Source: Colivivens sp963626085 (lineage in GTDB: Bacteria > Bacteroidota > Bacteroidia > Bacteroidales > Bacteroidaceae). From it: DNA of 45,018 nt. Positions 42,187 to 45,018 of this stretch are shown piece by piece. A model generated the notes under the pieces. It was not told where the DNA came from. It searched no databases and saw only the letters and a list, made by a program, of their open reading frames with translations. Location: contig CAVFVJ010000006.1 of NCBI GenBank assembly GCA_963626085.1, positions 1 to 45,018 on the forward strand. The letters are read 5' to 3'. Position 1 is the stretch's first letter. Each line of letters starts with the position of its first letter. Made by a program: the position numbers and the translations under genes.

Positions 42187-44700
42187 TTATAGTAGCAGAG
42201 ACTTTAAAGCCGTCAGTTGGTTCAAATCATCACGAAGGGTAATATGATCCAACCCCATAGACAGTTCTGCAACAAGTACTCTACTTTTATCTGAAGATAA
42301 GAACCTTAATTTTTTTTGCAATTCAACCTTACTAATTCCAAATTCCTTATACACCCCACACTCTTCTTCTGGACGATATAAATCCGACACCCTAAGCATA
42401 TTAACACCTTTGTGTTGCGCATATTTGTATAAAGAATATGCTACAGCTTCTGGGCTTAAATCGTTATAAGATATCCTTTGAAAAAATCCCCCTTTTGCAT
42501 CTTGACTTACAAACTGTTTAAGGTCCTCTCCTATAGGTGAATATTTAAATGTTTGCACTAAAGCTTGTACAGCATACGTAATTGTTGTTTCCTTAAATGT
42601 CTGTTGGAAATATTCAAGAGCGAGTTTGTCCAAATCTTTTCTTCCTATCTCGGTATTAAAATCAATTGAAGAAGAGAACCAACTCATCAATGGGCTATTA
42701 TAAGATAGATTGACATGGAGAAGTTCCCACAATAATGTTGAATTTTCTCTATTTATCTCAACACACAATTCTCCGAAAGGTGTGAGCTTTGATTTCTCAT
42801 CAACAATTTCCGCATCTTTAAGCCATGCCTTAAAACTCGGAACTTGTTTTACGCCAAGAAAATTTTCTTCCCAAAAAGAATCTGAATCTGTTAGATATTG
42901 GTCAACCCATTCTTGATGAAGACCAAACGTGCCATATTTCGATATTTTCATACTCGATAAGTTTATCGTTATTGGTTTAATCATTGAATCTGCTACAATA
43001 CATCCGACATTGTGATATTCCAAACATTTGTAACAATGCACACATTTCTCTTTGTCGATGTTTATTGATGGATATACAGAGAGCGCACCCGTGGGACATT
43101 CTAACTCACACGCCTCACAATTAATGCAATATGTTGTTTTGTTAATAATTCGTCTTAGATAATATCTTAATTGTATATTGTTGTCATCATATAAAGTAAA
43201 AGTAAAATCGTTCTTTTCTCTGCCTAAATTTACCTCAAAATGGTATATCCCATGTTTGAACTCCAAATCACCTACAACTGAATCTTGCTGTTCTTTTATG
43301 CTATACTCACCAAGAACAGGGAACCAAGTAAACAAGTCCTTTTCAGCACTTTTCACAACAGCCTGCCACTTGTTTGAGGACGATAAAAAAGAAACTGACA
43401 TCTTAGCTTCCGAAAATTTGCCACTTCCCCTAAGTTTCCATTTCCTCTCTGCTATGTATTCCTTCTTGTTGGGTATCTTTCTCGCAATCGCATTTGACTC
43501 TATCCTATCCAAAAATGGTTTGAGACTTCCTGCATAGCAATTATTGACAATCATATCATCCCAAGGAGAACCAAATGGACAAAGAATACAACCTACTCTC
43601 GGTTTACCCACACGATATGCAGAATTAATATATAAACCATGCTCCAACAAATACAGAAAGACCTCTGTAGTATTCCAAGTTAATATCGGTCGTGCATTTA
43701 TTACAAATTTATGTTTTACACCCTTACCAATTCTATTGTACTCGCTTCGGTTGACAGATTCTTCTGCCCGCACTCCTTCAAAAGCTAAGAATTTCTGATT
43801 TTTATCTGCTGTTGACATTAGCGTCCTATACAATGGAGCTGTCTTCATCACAGAGCAGCACCATCTATGGTTGTCACTTGGTGTACCTATCTTGTCCCAA
43901 TAGTTGAGTACCGACTCATGGTTGCGAGCCGTTAAGAAGTTGAGCGTAGGGAATTTCTCCTTGTAATACTGTGTTACCTCTTTATATAAAGCAAGCGATG
44001 GTGGTAGTTCATAGCCTGTATCGCTGTATATCACTTCAAAGTCAGTTGGCGGAATGGCTCTAGTACAAAGGTCGAGCACAACTTGTGAATCCTTACCACC
44101 AGAGAAGCTGGCAATGAAACGGTCAATCTTTGTGGAAAGCAGCACACGCTTCCCGTCCTTCTCCGCTGTGGACAACGGCATGATGTCGAAAGAATCGCAG
44201 TCTTGTTTCACCACTGCCATCTTTTGCTTGTTCTTCTTCTCCACACGCTCCGCCATTGCCTCAAAGTTGAGTTTGTTGGAGTCTGCTTTGGCGTATGTCT
44301 TATTCGCTTTGGCATATGTCAGATAAGTGTCATGAATGAACTCTATCGCCTCATTCTCCAACACAAACATCAGATTGGATGTACGATAAAGCATGGTCTT
44401 GACATCCACCGGCAGCAAACTCATCGGCTCTATACCAGACTGCATCTCCAATGTAGGCTTGGTATATATGTCTGCACCTTTAGCATCGAAGAGATGAACG
44501 CCCCGATACCAGTACTGTTTGTTCACAGCCCACATGATAGGTTCTTCCACATGGGGATATGTCCAACCGAGTTGGTCAAGTCCCAACAGGTCGAGTTCCT
44601 CAAAGAATACAGGACGCGGAGAAATGCCAAGCGTTCCCTCTACGATGCGTGAGTGAAGCTGCACTCCACCAGTCTCTTTATCCCATGTTATCTTGTACAC
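42187..44700 (-). CDS. brxP: BREX type 4 protein BrxP, PAPS-reductase-like with ferredoxin and DUF4007-like parts
   Basis: 837 residues. An N-terminal domain (about 28-130) precedes the PP-loop ATP pyrophosphatase: SFSGGKDSQVVLDL (198-211), then RWCCSVMKTAPL and CILCPFGSPWDD (371-382). Residues 525-567 carry a ferredoxin module with eight cysteines, CINCEACELECP and CVHCYKCLEYHNVGC. From about 588 (KYGTFGLHQEWV) to the end it looks like DUF4007, a domain associated with DNA phosphorothioation. PAPS-reductase proteins of this kind (as DndC) activate or insert sulfur into DNA. The start is GTG at 44700, with AGAGGAC upstream; no ATG exists in the open frame, which runs to a stop at 44764. First gene of the operon visible here. 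Confidence 0.92.
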   Translation of the reverse strand: MYKITWDKETGGVQLHSRIVEGTLGISPRPVFFEELDLLGLDQLGWTYPHVEEPIMWAVNKQYWYRGVHLFDAKGADIYTKPTLEMQSGIEPMSLLPVDVKTMLYRTSNLMFVLENEAIEFIHDTYLTYAKANKTYAKADSNKLNFEAMAERVEKKNKQKMAVVKQDCDSFDIMPLSTAEKDGKRVLLSTKIDRFIASFSGGKDSQVVLDLCTRAIPPTDFEVIYSDTGYELPPSLALYKEVTQYYKEKFPTLNFLTARNHESVLNYWDKIGTPSDNHRWCCSVMKTAPLYRTLMSTADKNQKFLAFEGVRAEESVNRSEYNRIGKGVKHKFVINARPILTWNTTEVFLYLLEHGLYINSAYRVGKPRVGCILCPFGSPWDDMIVNNCYAGSLKPFLDRIESNAIARKIPNKKEYIAERKWKLRGSGKFSEAKMSVSFLSSSNKWQAVVKSAEKDLFTWFPVLGEYSIKEQQDSVVGDLEFKHGIYHFEVNLGREKNDFTFTLYDDNNIQLRYYLRRIINKTTYCINCEACELECPTGALSVYPSINIDKEKCVHCYKCLEYHNVGCIVADSMIKPITINLSSMKISKYGTFGLHQEWVDQYLTDSDSFWEENFLGVKQVPSFKAWLKDAEIVDEKSKLTPFGELCVEINRENSTLLWELLHVNLSYNSPLMSWFSSSIDFNTEIGRKDLDKLALEYFQQTFKETTITYAVQALVQTFKYSPIGEDLKQFVSQDAKGGFFQRISYNDLSPEAVAYSLYKYAQHKGVNMLRVSDLYRPEEECGVYKEFGISKVELQKKLRFLSSDKSRVLVAELSMGLDHITLRDDLNQLTALKSLLL

Positions 44701-44735
44701 TTTGTCCTCTACCCATACATATCCCGATAGAATCC

Positions 44736-44742
44736 CAAAGTA
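44736..44742 (-). promoter_or_regulatory. Weak promoter-like box before brxP
   Basis: TACTTTG on the minus strand, 36 bases before the GTG start; one base short of the usual TAnnTTTG. It is the only near match in this area, so the operon may start here or beyond the window. Confidence 0.35.
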
Positions 44743-44766
44743 CCGGACGGTTATTGTCTCATGTTA

Positions 44767-45018
44767 TGTCCCGACAAAAACAAAGCGTGGGATTCACTCC
44801 TTGCCCATCCCACCTTCGAGGCCTTCGCATTGCCCAACCATCGAGACGGACAACGCTCAAAGCCCACGCATGGTATATATACGGATACCATACGTGGGCA
44901 ACGACACAGCAACCTTCATGACGGAGGCTTCCGATTCGCCAACACACGACAGGTATGATATACCTACCGTGAGCATCTACCGTTGTCTTGTCTGTTGATG
45001 GTTTTCGAGAGTTGCGAA
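44767..45018. repeat. Non-coding stretch with long palindrome
   Basis: No credible gene in this 250-base stretch. GCCCACGCATGGTAT (44862-44876) and ATACCATACGTGGGC (44885-44899) pair over 15 bases with one mismatch (a G-U pair on one strand) around an 8-base loop. A smaller AGGTAT/ATACCT inverted repeat follows at 44951-44965. The three overlapping short ORFs are in different frames and look spurious. This could be a dispersed intergenic repeat or the edge of the BREX island. Confidence 0.6.

Noticed and set aside
34817..44700. Missing PglX methylase as sign of a broken BREX locus
   Set aside because: Type 4 BREX normally lacks PglX; the four expected genes are intact.
44759..44958. Three overlapping short ORFs (62-101 codons) at the right edge
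   Set aside because: They share the same palindromic DNA in different frames and strands; no protein-like pattern.

Overview
The window looks like chromosomal DNA of a Bacteroidales bacterium, most likely a Prevotellaceae member (Prevotella/Segatella type). Evidence: the promoters show the Bacteroidetes -7 consensus TAnnTTTG at many gene starts; the trp operon has the order trpB-E-G-D-C-F-A; serC-serA-DUF1015 are linked; one secreted protein carries a Prevotella-style C-terminal tail (VYDLAGRKV...KGIYI...). No rRNA, tRNA, transposase or CRISPR array was seen.

Layout. (1) 1-5.9 kb, + strand: surface-polysaccharide genes, namely two paralogous flippases, two aldo/keto reductases and an SGNH-like protein. 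(2) 5.9-6.6 kb: a small island with a palindromic repeat, a 59-codon ORF and a stand-alone HipA N-terminal-like protein. (3) 6.66-16.7 kb, - strand: YigZ, DUF1015, serA, serC, a glycine-zipper lipoprotein, a MiaA-type enzyme, a metallophosphatase/5'-nucleotidase, metY and sdaA, a cluster rich in serine and sulfur amino-acid metabolism. (4) 16.7-23.4 kb, - strand: a complete trp operon behind a leader that reads as a ribosome-mediated attenuator, with leader peptide containing Trp-Arg-Trp, an antiterminator arm and an intrinsic terminator. aroB lies just upstream. (5) 24.9-33.7 kb: a large five-repeat secreted protein, a small membrane protein, a YhcC radical SAM protein, and an operon of GT2-DUF4922 fusion, SpoIID/LytB-like protein and AmpG-like transporter that suggests muropeptide or cell-wall sugar handling. 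(6) 33.8-34.8 kb: a lipoprotein with 11-residue LEA-like repeats and an array of four short palindromes. (7) 34.8-44.7 kb, - strand: a complete four-gene BREX system of type 4, brxP-brxC-pglZ-brxL, more AT-rich to the eye than the rest. (8) 44.77-45.02 kb: non-coding DNA with a long palindrome.

How the parts work together. SerC and SerA make phosphoserine and thus serine; TrpB uses serine with the indole made by TrpA; MetY and SdaA use related amino acids; AroB feeds chorismate to TrpE/TrpG. The BREX operon is a phage-defence cassette with no methyltransferase. Its BrxP joins a PAPS-reductase-like PP-loop domain, a ferredoxin module and a DUF4007-like tail, so sulfur chemistry on DNA is the likely self/non-self mark. 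The same palindrome found at the downstream edge of the BREX block (34.7 kb) recurs with 25 identical bases at 5.93 kb beside the polysaccharide genes, so it is a dispersed repeat family.
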